Assembly (NCBI RefSeq): GCF_004519545.1
Contig: NZ_SDKM01000031.1
Coordinates: 1-57,796, forward strand
Length of the DNA: 57,796 bases
Reading direction: 5' to 3'
From: Nocardioides guangzhouensis
GTDB taxonomy: Bacteria; Actinomycetota; Actinomycetes; Propionibacteriales; Nocardioidaceae
The notes beneath the pieces are model-generated. The model worked only from the letters and a program-made list of their open reading frames with translations. It made no database searches and was not told where the DNA came from. Of this stretch, positions 15,078 through 22,757 are shown in pieces (within the stretch, counting starts at the first letter, position 1; every line of letters begins with the position of its first letter). The translations under genes were made by a program, and so were the position numbers.

Positions 15078-16439
15078 TCACATGCCGTCAATGAGGCGCT
15101 GCACCCGTTCGTCGGTGGCGCGGAACGGGTCCTTGCACAGGACCGTCCGCTGGGCCTGGTCGTTGAGCTTGAGGTGCACCCAGTCGACGGTGAAGTCACG
15201 CCGCCGGTCCTGCGCCCGCTTGATGAACTCTCCCCGGAGCCGAGCCCGCGTGGTCTGCGGGGGCTTGGACTTCGCCTCGTAGATCTTGAGGTCGTTGGTC
15301 ACCCGGGCCACCGCCCCACGCTTCTCGAGGAGGTAGTAGAGGCCGCGGCCGCGGTGGATGTCGTGGTAGGCGAGGTCGAGCTGGGCGACCCGGGCATGGC
15401 CGAGCGGCAGGCCGTGCTTGGCGCGGTAGCGCTCGATCAGCTTCCACTTGATGACCCAGTCGATCTCGCGCTCGACCAGGTCGAGGTCGCCGGACTCGAT
15501 GGCCTTGAGCCCGCGCTCCCACAGGTCGAGCGCCTGGTCGACCACCGGGGTCCGCAGCTCGCGCCGGTCGACGAACTCCCGGGCCCGGGTGAGGTACTCG
15601 AGCTGGATGTCGAGGGCGCTGGCCTCCCGGCCGTTGGCGAGCCGGACCTTGCGGCGGCCGCTCACGTCGTGGGAGATCTCGCGGATCGCGCGAATCGGGT
15701 TCTCCATCGTGAGGTCGCGCATCACCACGCCCTCCTCGATCATCCGGAGCACCAGGTCGCAGCTGGCCACCTTGAGCAGCGTGGTGGTCTCGCTCATGTT
15801 GGAGTCACCGACGATCACGTGCAGCCGGCGGTACTTCTCGGCGTCGGCGTGCGGCTCGTCGCGGGTGTTGATGATCGGGCGGCTGCGCGTGGTGGCGCTG
15901 GAGACGCCCTCCCAGATGTGCTCGGCGCGCTGCGAGACGGAGTACGACGCCCCGCGCGGGGTCTGGATGATCTTGCCCGCCCCGCAGATGATCTGCCGGG
16001 TCACCAGGAACGGGATCAGCACGTCGGCCAGCCGGCTGAACTCGCCCTGCCGGCCGACCAGGTAGTTCTCGTGGCAGCCGTAGGAGTTGCCGGCCGAGTC
16101 CGTGTTGTTCTTGAAGAGGTAGATGTCGCCCGAGATGCCCTCGTCGTGCAGCCGCCGCTCGGCGTCGACCAGCAGCCCCTCGAGGACCCGCTCCCCCGCC
16201 TTGTCGTGCGTCACCAGCTCGGTGATGTCGTCGCACTCGGGGGTGGCGTACTCGGGATGGCTGCCGACGTCGAGGTAGAGCCGGGCACCGTTGCGGAGGA
16301 AGACGTTGCTGGACCGGCCCCAGGACACGACCTTGCGGAACAGGTAGCGGGCCACCTCGTCCGGGCTCAGCCGTCGCTGGCCCCGGAACGTGCACGTGAC
16401 GCCGTACTCGTTCTCGATCCCGAAGATCCGGCGGTCCAT
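15078..16439 (-). CDS. pafA: Pup-protein ligase PafA
   Basis: A 453-residue member of the carboxylate-amine ligase (glutamine synthetase-like) fold. It activates the C-terminal Glu of Pup with ATP and joins it to substrate lysines. Visible features: MDRRIFGIENEYGV with Glu9 for metal/ATP, the catalytic Asp57 in RLYLDVGSHPEYATPE, the nucleotide-binding LFKNNTDSAGNSYGCHENY and NTRDEPHADAEKYRRLH, shared with Dop. It lacks the Dop-loop insertion. It lies 77 bases after prcA. Confidence 0.97.
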   Translation of the reverse strand: MDRRIFGIENEYGVTCTFRGQRRLSPDEVARYLFRKVVSWGRSSNVFLRNGARLYLDVGSHPEYATPECDDITELVTHDKAGERVLEGLLVDAERRLHDEGISGDIYLFKNNTDSAGNSYGCHENYLVGRQGEFSRLADVLIPFLVTRQIICGAGKIIQTPRGASYSVSQRAEHIWEGVSSATTRSRPIINTRDEPHADAEKYRRLHVIVGDSNMSETTTLLKVASCDLVLRMIEEGVVMRDLTMENPIRAIREISHDVSGRRKVRLANGREASALDIQLEYLTRAREFVDRRELRTPVVDQALDLWERGLKAIESGDLDLVEREIDWVIKWKLIERYRAKHGLPLGHARVAQLDLAYHDIHRGRGLYYLLEKRGAVARVTNDLKIYEAKSKPPQTTRARLRGEFIKRAQDRRRDFTVDWVHLKLNDQAQRTVLCKDPFRATDERVQRLIDGM

Positions 16440-16516
16440 GGGACTCAGCCTAGGCCCGCCTCCCCAATTCGGTGGGCGCCGTGCCGAAAACGATCAGACC
16501 GGGCCAGGGAACGGGG

Positions 16517-17518
16517 TCAGCCCAGGGGGTCGTTCGGGTCAATCGGCGGCCGGTCCGGCTCCTCGGGGCCGGGCTCGGCTGGTGCGGTGCCGGACGGCTC
16601 GTCGGGTCGCGGAGGCGGCGGGGCGTTCGGCGGAGCGATCGGCGGGGCGATCGGCGGCTCGCCGGTGACCGGGCTCTCGAGCGGGGGCATGCCGCCGCTG
16701 ACCTGGTCGGTCGGGTCGGAGGGCTGGTCGGCCTCAGGGGACGTCGCCGCCGGGCCGGGCTCCTCGGGCTCCTCGGGCGCCTCGTCCGCGGCGTGCTCGC
16801 CGGGGCCACGGTCGCCGAGCAGCTCGGAGAGGCGGGCGGCCCGGATCCGGCGGAACTTCCGCGGCTGGGTGCGGGTGCGGTCGAGCACCGCGACCTCGAG
16901 GTCCTCGTCGGGGATCACCCGGTCCGAGGACTCTCCCCGCTCATTGGCGGTGTGTCCCAGGGCCGCCACGGCGAGGCGGAGCGCGTCCTCGAGGGACGCG
17001 CCCTCGGCGTACCGCTCCTTGAGGTACGCCGCGACCACGTCGGCCGCGCCCCCCATCACGGCGTAGCCGTGCTCGTCGGCCACCTGGCCGTCGTAGGTGA
17101 GCCGGTAGATCTGGTCGTCGGCGGCGAGCTCGCCGATCTCGGCCACGAAGATCTCGACCTCGTACGGCTTCTCGCCGCCGGAGGAGAAGATCGTGCCGAG
17201 GGTCTGGGCGTAGGCGTTCGCCAGGCCCCGGCCGGTCACGTCCCGCCGGTCGTAGGCGTAGCCGCGCATGTCCGCGAGCCGGACGCCGGCGATCCGGAGG
17301 TTCTCGAACTCGTTGTAGCGGCCGACCGCGGCGAACGCGATCCGGTCGTAGATCTCCGACACCTTGTGCAGCGCCTGGGAGGGGTTCTCGGAGACGAACA
17401 GCACGCCGTCGGCGTACTGGACGGCCACCACGGACCGTCCCCGGGCGATGCCCTTGCGTGCGAAGTCCGCCCGGTCCTTCATCAGCTGTTCCGGGGAGAC
17501 GTAGAACGGCATGCTCAT
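16517..17518 (-). CDS. prcA: Proteasome alpha subunit with long disordered C-terminal tail
   Basis: A 333-residue alpha-type 20S proteasome subunit that makes the outer gated rings. Family signatures: MSMPFYVSPEQLMKDRADFA, RKGIARGRSVVAVQYADGVL, AFAAVGRYNEFENLRIAGVR and GYAYDRRDVTGRGLANAYAQ. The core ends at about residue 245. The remaining roughly 85 residues are rich in Pro, Glu, Asp and Ala with no expected fold (repeated PPIAPPNAPPPP-like text), considerably longer than the tail of mycobacterial PrcA. The tail would project at the ring surface and might tune ATPase docking or gating (inference). Confidence 0.95.
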   Translation of the reverse strand: MSMPFYVSPEQLMKDRADFARKGIARGRSVVAVQYADGVLFVSENPSQALHKVSEIYDRIAFAAVGRYNEFENLRIAGVRLADMRGYAYDRRDVTGRGLANAYAQTLGTIFSSGGEKPYEVEIFVAEIGELAADDQIYRLTYDGQVADEHGYAVMGGAADVVAAYLKERYAEGASLEDALRLAVAALGHTANERGESSDRVIPDEDLEVAVLDRTRTQPRKFRRIRAARLSELLGDRGPGEHAADEAPEEPEEPGPAATSPEADQPSDPTDQVSGGMPPLESPVTGEPPIAPPIAPPNAPPPPRPDEPSGTAPAEPGPEEPDRPPIDPNDPLG

Positions 17519-17590
17519 TTCGGGGTCCCCGCGGAAGCGCGAGCGGAGCGAGTGGTGTCGTGGGATGAACTCATGGAGTCAGGGATCCGA

Positions 17591-18433
17591 TCAGGTCAGG
17601 GCCGCGGCCGGGCCGTCGGGTCGGTTCATGCGGGCGGCGATCACGCGGTCGGCGGTCGAGGCGACCTCCTCGTCGGGCAGCCGGCGGCCGCCGTCGGCGG
17701 TGATCACCTGCACCACCGGGAAGATCCGGCGGGTCACGTCCGGACCACCGGTCGCGGAGTCGTCGTCGGCGGCGTCGTAGAGCGCCTGCACGAGAGCGGT
17801 CACGCACTCCTCGGCCGAGAGGTCGTCGCGGTAGAGCTTCTTCAGGGCCCCACGCGCGAACAGCGAGCCCGAGCCGACCGAGTGGAACGCGGTCTCCTCG
17901 TAGCGGCCGCCGGTCACGTCGTAGGAGAAGATCCGGCCCTGATCGCCGGTGAGGTCGTAGCCGGCGAACAGCGGCACCACCGCGAGCCCCTGCATCGCCA
18001 TGCCGAGGTTGGAGCGGATCAGCGCGGCCAGGCGGTTGGCCTTGCCGTCCATGGAGAGCGTGGTGCCCTCGATCTTCTCGTAGTGCTCGAGCTCGGTCTG
18101 GAACAGCCGCACCATCTCGACCGCGAGGCCCGCGGTGCCGGCGATGCCGACGCAGCTGAACTCGTCGGCCGGGAAGACCTTCTCGATGTCGCGCTGGGCG
18201 ATGATGTTGCCCATCGTGGCGCGCCGGTCGCCGGCCATGACCACGCCGCCCGGGTACGTCGCGGCGACGATCGTGGTGCCGTGCGGCGCCAGGTCACCGG
18301 CGTTGCCCTGGGGCAGCGAGCGCGACGACGGGAGCAGCTCGGGCGACTGGGCGGTCAGGAAGTCGGTGAACGACGACGTGCCGGGCGCGAGGAACGCGTC
18401 CGGCAGGCGCGATCCCGAACCGGCCGGGATCAT
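17591..18433 (-). CDS. prcB: Proteasome beta subunit
   Basis: A 280-residue catalytic subunit. A 52-residue propeptide ends in LAPHG, and autoprocessing would expose Thr53 as the mature N-terminal nucleophile (TTIVAATYPGGVVMAGDRRA). The catalytic Lys is replaced in register by the GDRRAT block typical of PrcB, with Asp nearby in the AGDRR motif. The start ATG overlaps the pup stop codon in ATGA, so pup and prcB are translationally coupled. The C-terminus is polar. Assembles with PrcA into the 28-mer. Confidence 0.95.
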   Translation of the reverse strand: MIPAGSGSRLPDAFLAPGTSSFTDFLTAQSPELLPSSRSLPQGNAGDLAPHGTTIVAATYPGGVVMAGDRRATMGNIIAQRDIEKVFPADEFSCVGIAGTAGLAVEMVRLFQTELEHYEKIEGTTLSMDGKANRLAALIRSNLGMAMQGLAVVPLFAGYDLTGDQGRIFSYDVTGGRYEETAFHSVGSGSLFARGALKKLYRDDLSAEECVTALVQALYDAADDDSATGGPDVTRRIFPVVQVITADGGRRLPDEEVASTADRVIAARMNRPDGPAAALT

Positions 18434-18627
18434 TCGCCACCCTTCTGGATGAACGACTTCACGAAGTCCTCGGCGTTGGACTCGAGAACGTCGTCGATCT
18501 CGTCGAGGATCGCGTCGATGTCCTCGTCGAGCTGCTCCTTGCGCTCGGCGACCGCCGCGTCGGGCGCGACCTCGGGAGCCTCTTCGGTCTCGGAAGACTT
18601 CTTCGGCTGCTTCTGCTCCTGTGCCAT
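18430..18627 (-). CDS. pup: Prokaryotic ubiquitin-like protein Pup, C-terminal Gly-Gly-Glu form
   Basis: A 65-residue intrinsically disordered tag. The C-terminal helix (EDIDAILDEIDDVLESNAED) binds Arc and Dop, and the end is FVKSFIQKGGE. The last residue is Glu, not Gln, so it can be ligated by PafA without prior deamidation. The N-terminal half is Lys/Glu-rich (AQEQKQPKKSSETEEAPEVA), which threads into the Arc pore. The stop overlaps the prcB start by four bases, and dop ends 24 bases upstream. Confidence 0.97.
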   Translation of the reverse strand: MAQEQKQPKKSSETEEAPEVAPDAAVAERKEQLDEDIDAILDEIDDVLESNAEDFVKSFIQKGGE

Positions 18628-18651
18628 GCCTTGACCCTATCCACCCGACGG

Positions 18652-20160
18652 TCAGCGCGTGAGCGCCGCGAACAACTGTTCTGCCGTGTCGCACCGATCG
18701 ATCAGCTCGCCGACGTGGGTGCGACTGCCCCGCAGCGGGTCGATCGTGGGGACTCGCTGCAGCGACTCGCGCCCGGGCAGGTCGAAGATCACCGAGTCCC
18801 AGGACGCGGCGGCCACGTTGTCGGCGTACTTCTCGAGGCAGCGACCGCGGAAGTAGGCCCGGGTGTCCTCCGGGGGGTCGTGCATCGCCCCCTCGATGGT
18901 GACGTCGTCGAGCAGCCGCTCGATCCGGCCCCGGCCGGCCAGCCGGTGGTAGAGGCCCTTCTCGGGACGGATGTCGGCGTACTGGAGGTCGATCAGGGCC
19001 AGCTTGGCGTCGTCCCAGGCCAGCCCGTCGCGCTCGCGGTACTGCTCGAGCAGTGCCTTCTTGGCCACCCAGTCCAGCTCCCGCTCGCACTGCATCGGGT
19101 CGGACTCGAGCCGGGTCAGCACCGACTCCCAGCGGGCCAGCACGTCGCGGGTCTGGGTGTCCGCGTCGTCGCCGAGGGTCTCGTCGACGTACTTCCGGGC
19201 CAGGTCGAGGTACTCCATCTGGAGCTGGACGGCGGTCAGCTTGCGGCCGTCGAGCAGGCCGACCAGCTCGGTGCAGGTGGGGTCGTGCGAGATCGCCCGG
19301 AGCGAGGCCACCGGCGTCTCCAGCCCGAGGTCGCGGGTGATGAACCGCTCCTCGATCATCGCGAGCACCAGGGCGGTGGTCCCGACCTTGAGGTACGTCG
19401 AGACCTCCGAGAGGTTGGCGTCGCCGATGATCACGTGCAGCCGGCGGTACTTCTCCGGGTCCGCGTGCGGTTCGTCGCGGGTGTTGATGATCGGCCGCTT
19501 GAGCGTGGTCTCGAGCCCGACCTCGACCTCGAAGTAGTCGGCACGCTGGCTGATCTGGAAGCCGTCGTCGCGGCCGTCCTGGCCGATGCCGACCCGGCCG
19601 GCTCCGCAGACCACCTGCCGGGAGACGAAGAACGGGGTGAGGTGCTTGACGATGTCGGCGAACGGCGTCGAGCGCCGCATCAGGTAGTTCTCGTGGGCGC
19701 CGTACGACGCGCCCTTGTTGTCGGTGTTGTTCTTGTAGAGCAACAGGGGTGCCGCGCCCGGGACTGCGGAGGCGCGGCGGGCGGCGTCGAGCATGACCTG
19801 CTCCCCCGCCTTCTCGAAACGGACCACGTCCAGCGGGGTGGTGACCTCGGGCGTGGAGTACTCCGGGTGGGCGTGGTCGACGTACAGCCGCGCGCCGTTG
19901 GTGAGGATGACGTTGGCCAGGCCCATGTCCTCGTCGGTGAGCTGGCTCGGGTCGGCCACCTGCCGGGACATGTCGAACCCGCGGGCGTCGCGGAGCGGTG
20001 ACTCCTCCTCGAAGTCCCAGCGGGCCCGGCGGGCCTTCGCGGTCGCCGACGCGTAGGCGTTGACCACCTGCGACGACGCCACCATCTGGTTGGCCATGGG
20101 CTGGCCGGCCACCGAGATGCCGTACTCGATCTCGGTGCCCATGACCCGGCGAACGCTCAT
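18652..20160 (-). CDS. dop: Depupylase / Pup deamidase Dop
   Basis: A 502-residue paralogue of PafA. Features: MGTEIEYGIS with Glu10, the catalytic Asp95 in RLYVDHAHPEYSTPE, and a Dop-specific insertion of about 30 residues before it (GFDMSRQVADPSQLTDEDMG), the regulatory Dop-loop. The metal and ATP segments LLLYKNNTDNKGASYGAHEN and INTRDEPHADPEKYRRLHV match PafA. Because Pup here ends in GGE, the essential task should be removing Pup from substrates, not deamidation. It is first in the dop-pup-prcB-prcA-pafA order. Confidence 0.96.
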   Translation of the reverse strand: MSVRRVMGTEIEYGISVAGQPMANQMVASSQVVNAYASATAKARRARWDFEEESPLRDARGFDMSRQVADPSQLTDEDMGLANVILTNGARLYVDHAHPEYSTPEVTTPLDVVRFEKAGEQVMLDAARRASAVPGAAPLLLYKNNTDNKGASYGAHENYLMRRSTPFADIVKHLTPFFVSRQVVCGAGRVGIGQDGRDDGFQISQRADYFEVEVGLETTLKRPIINTRDEPHADPEKYRRLHVIIGDANLSEVSTYLKVGTTALVLAMIEERFITRDLGLETPVASLRAISHDPTCTELVGLLDGRKLTAVQLQMEYLDLARKYVDETLGDDADTQTRDVLARWESVLTRLESDPMQCERELDWVAKKALLEQYRERDGLAWDDAKLALIDLQYADIRPEKGLYHRLAGRGRIERLLDDVTIEGAMHDPPEDTRAYFRGRCLEKYADNVAAASWDSVIFDLPGRESLQRVPTIDPLRGSRTHVGELIDRCDTAEQLFAALTR

Positions 20161-20190
20161 GGCACCGAGCCTACGCGCTGCGGCGTGCGA

Positions 20191-20400
20191 TCAGCTCCAG
20201 GACCGGCTGGTGGAGAACGGGGCGGACGAGCCGGCGGCCGGGCTGGCGGCCGGGCTGGCGGACAGGCCGGAGGCGGGGTGCGGGAAGCGGAAGCTCGCGC
20301 CGGTGGTGCGCACCGGGGTGTCCTGTCGCGGCCAGCCCCACGCGTCGCGGACGCGCGGGGACGTGCAGCTGCCGCTCTCGTCGATGATCGTGAGGCTCAT
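20191..20400 (-). CDS. Possible small protein upstream of dop
   Basis: This is the only ORF I favour in the 454-base gap between dop and the divergent methyltransferase gene. ATG 20400 is preceded by AGGAG nine bases upstream. The 69-residue product begins MSLTIIDESGSCTSPRVRDA, continues WGWPRQDTPVRTTGASFRFP and ends in a Ser/Pro/Ala repeat region. It has no recognisable domain. The C-terminal half contains a short tandem DNA repeat (gccgggctggcg), which may just be GC-rich drift. The other reading frame over the same bases looks worse. Evidence is weak: a plausible start and ribosome binding site only. Confidence 0.35.
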   Translation of the reverse strand: MSLTIIDESGSCTSPRVRDAWGWPRQDTPVRTTGASFRFPHPASGLSASPAASPAAGSSAPFSTSRSWS

Positions 20401-20614
20401 GGCCGGCTCCTGGTCCGTGGTGCACCCGATCTGGATGTACCTAAACGCTAGGCAGCCGGGGCCCTCCCCGGGATGGGGCGGACCCGCGGGCCGCGCCGGG
20501 CTTCCGCACGTCCGGGGGTGGGCTGCCCGCACCCGCGGTGGGGGCTGCCACCGGTCTCCGGCGGGCGTCCCGGGGGCGGTCTACGCTCGGCAGGGGCGGT
20601 GCTGAGGAGGCGAT

Positions 20615-21235
20615 GTGGGGATCTGGGGCGACCGGCTGCTGCCGCACGTCATCGACAAGGCCGGTGACACGGCCGAGCTGCGACGGTTGCGGGCCGAGGT
20701 CTGCGCCGGCCTGCACGGCACGGTCCTCGAGGTGGGCTTCGGCAGCGGTCTGAACGTCCCGCACTACCCCGCGGCCGTCACCGAGGTGCTCGCGGTGGAG
20801 CCGTCCGAGGTTGCCTGGGCGCTCTCCGAGGCCCGGCGCGCGGCCTCGAAGGTTCCCGTACGCCGATCCGGTCTGGACGGCCAGCGGCTCACCGAGGCGG
20901 ACGGCACGGCCGACTGCGTGCTGTCGACGCTCACCCTGTGCACCATCCCCGACGTGGGCGCCGCGCTGGCCGAGCTCCGCCGGGTGCTCCGCCCCGGTGG
21001 GACGCTGCACTTCTTCGAGCACGGCCGTTCGCCCGACCCGGGCGTGGAGCGGTGGCAGCATCGCCTGGACCCGCTGCAGGGCGCGCTGTTCGGCGGCTGC
21101 CACCTCAGCCGCGACATGCCGGCACTGGTCCGCGAGGCAGGGTTCTCCGTCGACAGGCTCGAGGAGGCGTACCTCCCCGGCCCTCGGGTCTCCCGGCCCT
21201 GGACCTACGGCTACCTTGCGCGGGCGACCCGCTGA
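20615..21235 (+). CDS. Class I SAM-dependent methyltransferase
   Basis: A 206-residue Rossmann-fold methyltransferase with a GTG start preceded by GAGGAG. Motif I is GTVLEVGFGSGLNVPHYP; a second acidic residue for SAM ribose is in VLAVEPSEVAW. The later motif VLRPGGTLHFFEHGRSPDPG and the WQHRLDPLQGALFGGCHLSR segment resemble UbiE/thiol methyltransferase-like proteins annotated near phospholipid N-methyltransferases. The substrate is not predictable. It is divergent from the dop side and codirectional with the MBL-fold gene. Confidence 0.87.
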   Translation: MGIWGDRLLPHVIDKAGDTAELRRLRAEVCAGLHGTVLEVGFGSGLNVPHYPAAVTEVLAVEPSEVAWALSEARRAASKVPVRRSGLDGQRLTEADGTADCVLSTLTLCTIPDVGAALAELRRVLRPGGTLHFFEHGRSPDPGVERWQHRLDPLQGALFGGCHLSRDMPALVREAGFSVDRLEEAYLPGPRVSRPWTYGYLARATR

Positions 21236-21307
21236 CCGGGACCGAGCGGTGCGGCATCGCCCGTCTGGGGTGATCCCGCCGCGCGCCGCCCCCGGTTGAC
21301 TGGCCGC

Positions 21308-22081
21308 ATGAGCCCCGGTCGCCCCCCGTTGAGCCTGAGCTGGCTCGGGCACGCGACGGTGGTCCTCGACTTCGACGGCGTGCGACTGCTCACCGACCCG
21401 CTGCTGCGCCCCAACGTCGGCCTGCTGCGGCGGGTCGGCCCGCTCCCCGACCCCGACCTGTGGCGGGACCCGGACGCGGTGCTGATCTCGCACTTGCACC
21501 ATGACCACGCCGAGGTCGCCTCGCTGCGCCAGGTGGGCGGCGTACCGGTGCTGACCGGGCCGGCCAACGCCGCCTGGGTACGTCGCCGGCTGGACGCGGA
21601 CTGCCCCCACCTCGGGGAGGACTGGTACGACGTCGGGCACGGGGTCCGGGTGCGACTGGTGCGCGCCGACCACACGGCCCGCCCGATGCCGCACCGGCCC
21701 AACGACGCGCACGGTCACCTGGTCCGGGACGGGTCGACGGTGGTGTGGTTCGCGGGCGACACCTCGCTCTACCCGGAGATGGCCGGCCTCCCCGACCTGG
21801 CGGGCGGCCGGGTGGACGTCGCGCTGGTGCCGATCGGCGGCTGGGGGCCGAAGCTGTCACCCGGCCACATGGGTCCGGTCGAGGCGGCGGAGGCGTGCGC
21901 GATGGTCCGGCCGGCGGCGGTGCTGCCGATCCACCACGGGACCCTGCACCCGCCCCGGATGGGTGGGCCGTGGATCCACCGGGCGCTGGAGGAGTTCCGT
22001 GAGGTGCTCCCGCAGCGGTGCCCGGACACGACGCTGCTCGAGGTGCCGCCCGGGGGGACTACCACCTGGCCCGCGCCCTGA
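21308..22081 (+). CDS. MBL-fold metallohydrolase (UlaG/RNase Z-like)
   Basis: A 257-residue metallo-beta-lactamase fold protein with ATG 21308 as the start. Metal ligands: HLHHDH at residues 62-67 (His62, His64, Asp66, His67), a His in ADHTARPMPH, Asp in WFAGDTSLYPEM, and a terminal His in LPIHHGTLHP. The N-terminal WLGHATVVLDFDGVRLLTDP is typical of the UlaG-like subgroup, which includes N-acyl-phosphatidylethanolamine phospholipase D-like enzymes. The exact substrate is unknown. It ends ten bases before a convergent small membrane gene. Confidence 0.88.
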   Translation: MSPGRPPLSLSWLGHATVVLDFDGVRLLTDPLLRPNVGLLRRVGPLPDPDLWRDPDAVLISHLHHDHAEVASLRQVGGVPVLTGPANAAWVRRRLDADCPHLGEDWYDVGHGVRVRLVRADHTARPMPHRPNDAHGHLVRDGSTVVWFAGDTSLYPEMAGLPDLAGGRVDVALVPIGGWGPKLSPGHMGPVEAAEACAMVRPAAVLPIHHGTLHPPRMGGPWIHRALEEFREVLPQRCPDTTLLEVPPGGTTTWPAP

Positions 22082-22090
22082 CAGGCCCGG

Positions 22091-22279
22091 TCAGCTCCCG
22101 CTGGTGGGCGGCATGATCCCGCCGCGACCGGGACTGTTGCCGTACTTCTGCTCGGTCTCGGCCTCACGCGTGTGCCGGTCCCCGCCCGGGGGGACCGCGC
22201 CCGTCGCGCGACCGCTGGACCACCACGCGATCGCGAACCCGACCACGACCACCGCTGCCACCACCAACCAGAACATCAT
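22091..22279 (-). CDS. Small single-pass membrane protein, unknown
   Basis: A 62-residue protein with one N-terminal transmembrane helix (MMFWLVVAAVVVVGFAIAWW) and a polar, Gly/Pro-rich tail (GAVPPGGDRHTREAETEQKY) ending GGIMPPTSGS. A GGGGGAA ribosome binding site precedes the double ATG. This is a commonly seen type of actinobacterial membrane peptide of unknown function. It is the last gene on the minus strand after the arc group, in tail-to-tail orientation with the MBL gene. Confidence 0.72.
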   Translation of the reverse strand: MMFWLVVAAVVVVGFAIAWWSSGRATGAVPPGGDRHTREAETEQKYGNSPGRGGIMPPTSGS

Positions 22280-22364
22280 GACCGTTCCCCCTTTTCCGAG
22301 CGGCCCTGCGAACCGGTCCAGACACTGTGGACGACGCGCGGGACCACGTCAACGGTCGGCGCGT

Positions 22365-22715
22365 TCACCGGTCGTCGCGGCGCATCGTCGAGGCGTGGGC
22401 GACGTTGACCAGCACGATCCCGACCCAGGCGATCAGCAGGGCCAGGTAGTTGCCGGTCACCCCGAGCGTGATGCTGATCGGGATCGCCGCGGTCACGGAG
22501 GCGGCACCCAGCACGAACTGGAAGATCATCTGCCGCCGCTCCATCATCTCGCGGTGGTGGCGCCGGTCCGCGGTGGCCCCGACCCGCTGGTCGACGGCAC
22601 GCTCGACCCGGTCGGCGAAGGACTGCACCAGGTCCGCGTCGTACGCCGGGCCCAGCTCCTGGCGGGCAGCGAGCAGCGCCTCGATGTCGCGTCGTTCGAC
22701 CTGCTCGTCTCCCAC
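22365..22715 (-). CDS. Two-pass membrane protein, unknown
   Basis: A 116-residue protein. A charged N-terminal helix pair (RDIEALLAARQELGPAYDAD, then FADRVERAVDQRV) precedes two closely spaced hydrophobic helices (MIFQFVLGAASVTAAIPISI and YLALLIAWVGIVLVNVAHA). The layout, a cytoplasmic amphipathic domain plus a C-terminal membrane hairpin, recurs in actinobacterial proteins of unknown function. It starts 42 bases after the arc stop on the same strand and may be cotranscribed with it. Confidence 0.72.
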   Translation of the reverse strand: MGDEQVERRDIEALLAARQELGPAYDADLVQSFADRVERAVDQRVGATADRRHHREMMERRQMIFQFVLGAASVTAAIPISITLGVTGNYLALLIAWVGIVLVNVAHASTMRRDDR

Positions 22716-22757
22716 GACTTCCTCCCCCGCGACGCCGCCCGTCCGAGACCGCCGGGC

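Noticed and set aside
21285..21307. Sequence cccccggttgactggcc resembling the cassette 1 palindrome
   Set aside because: Only about a dozen bases match, there is no second arm, and no DUF559-like gene is adjacent. Probably chance in GC-rich DNA.
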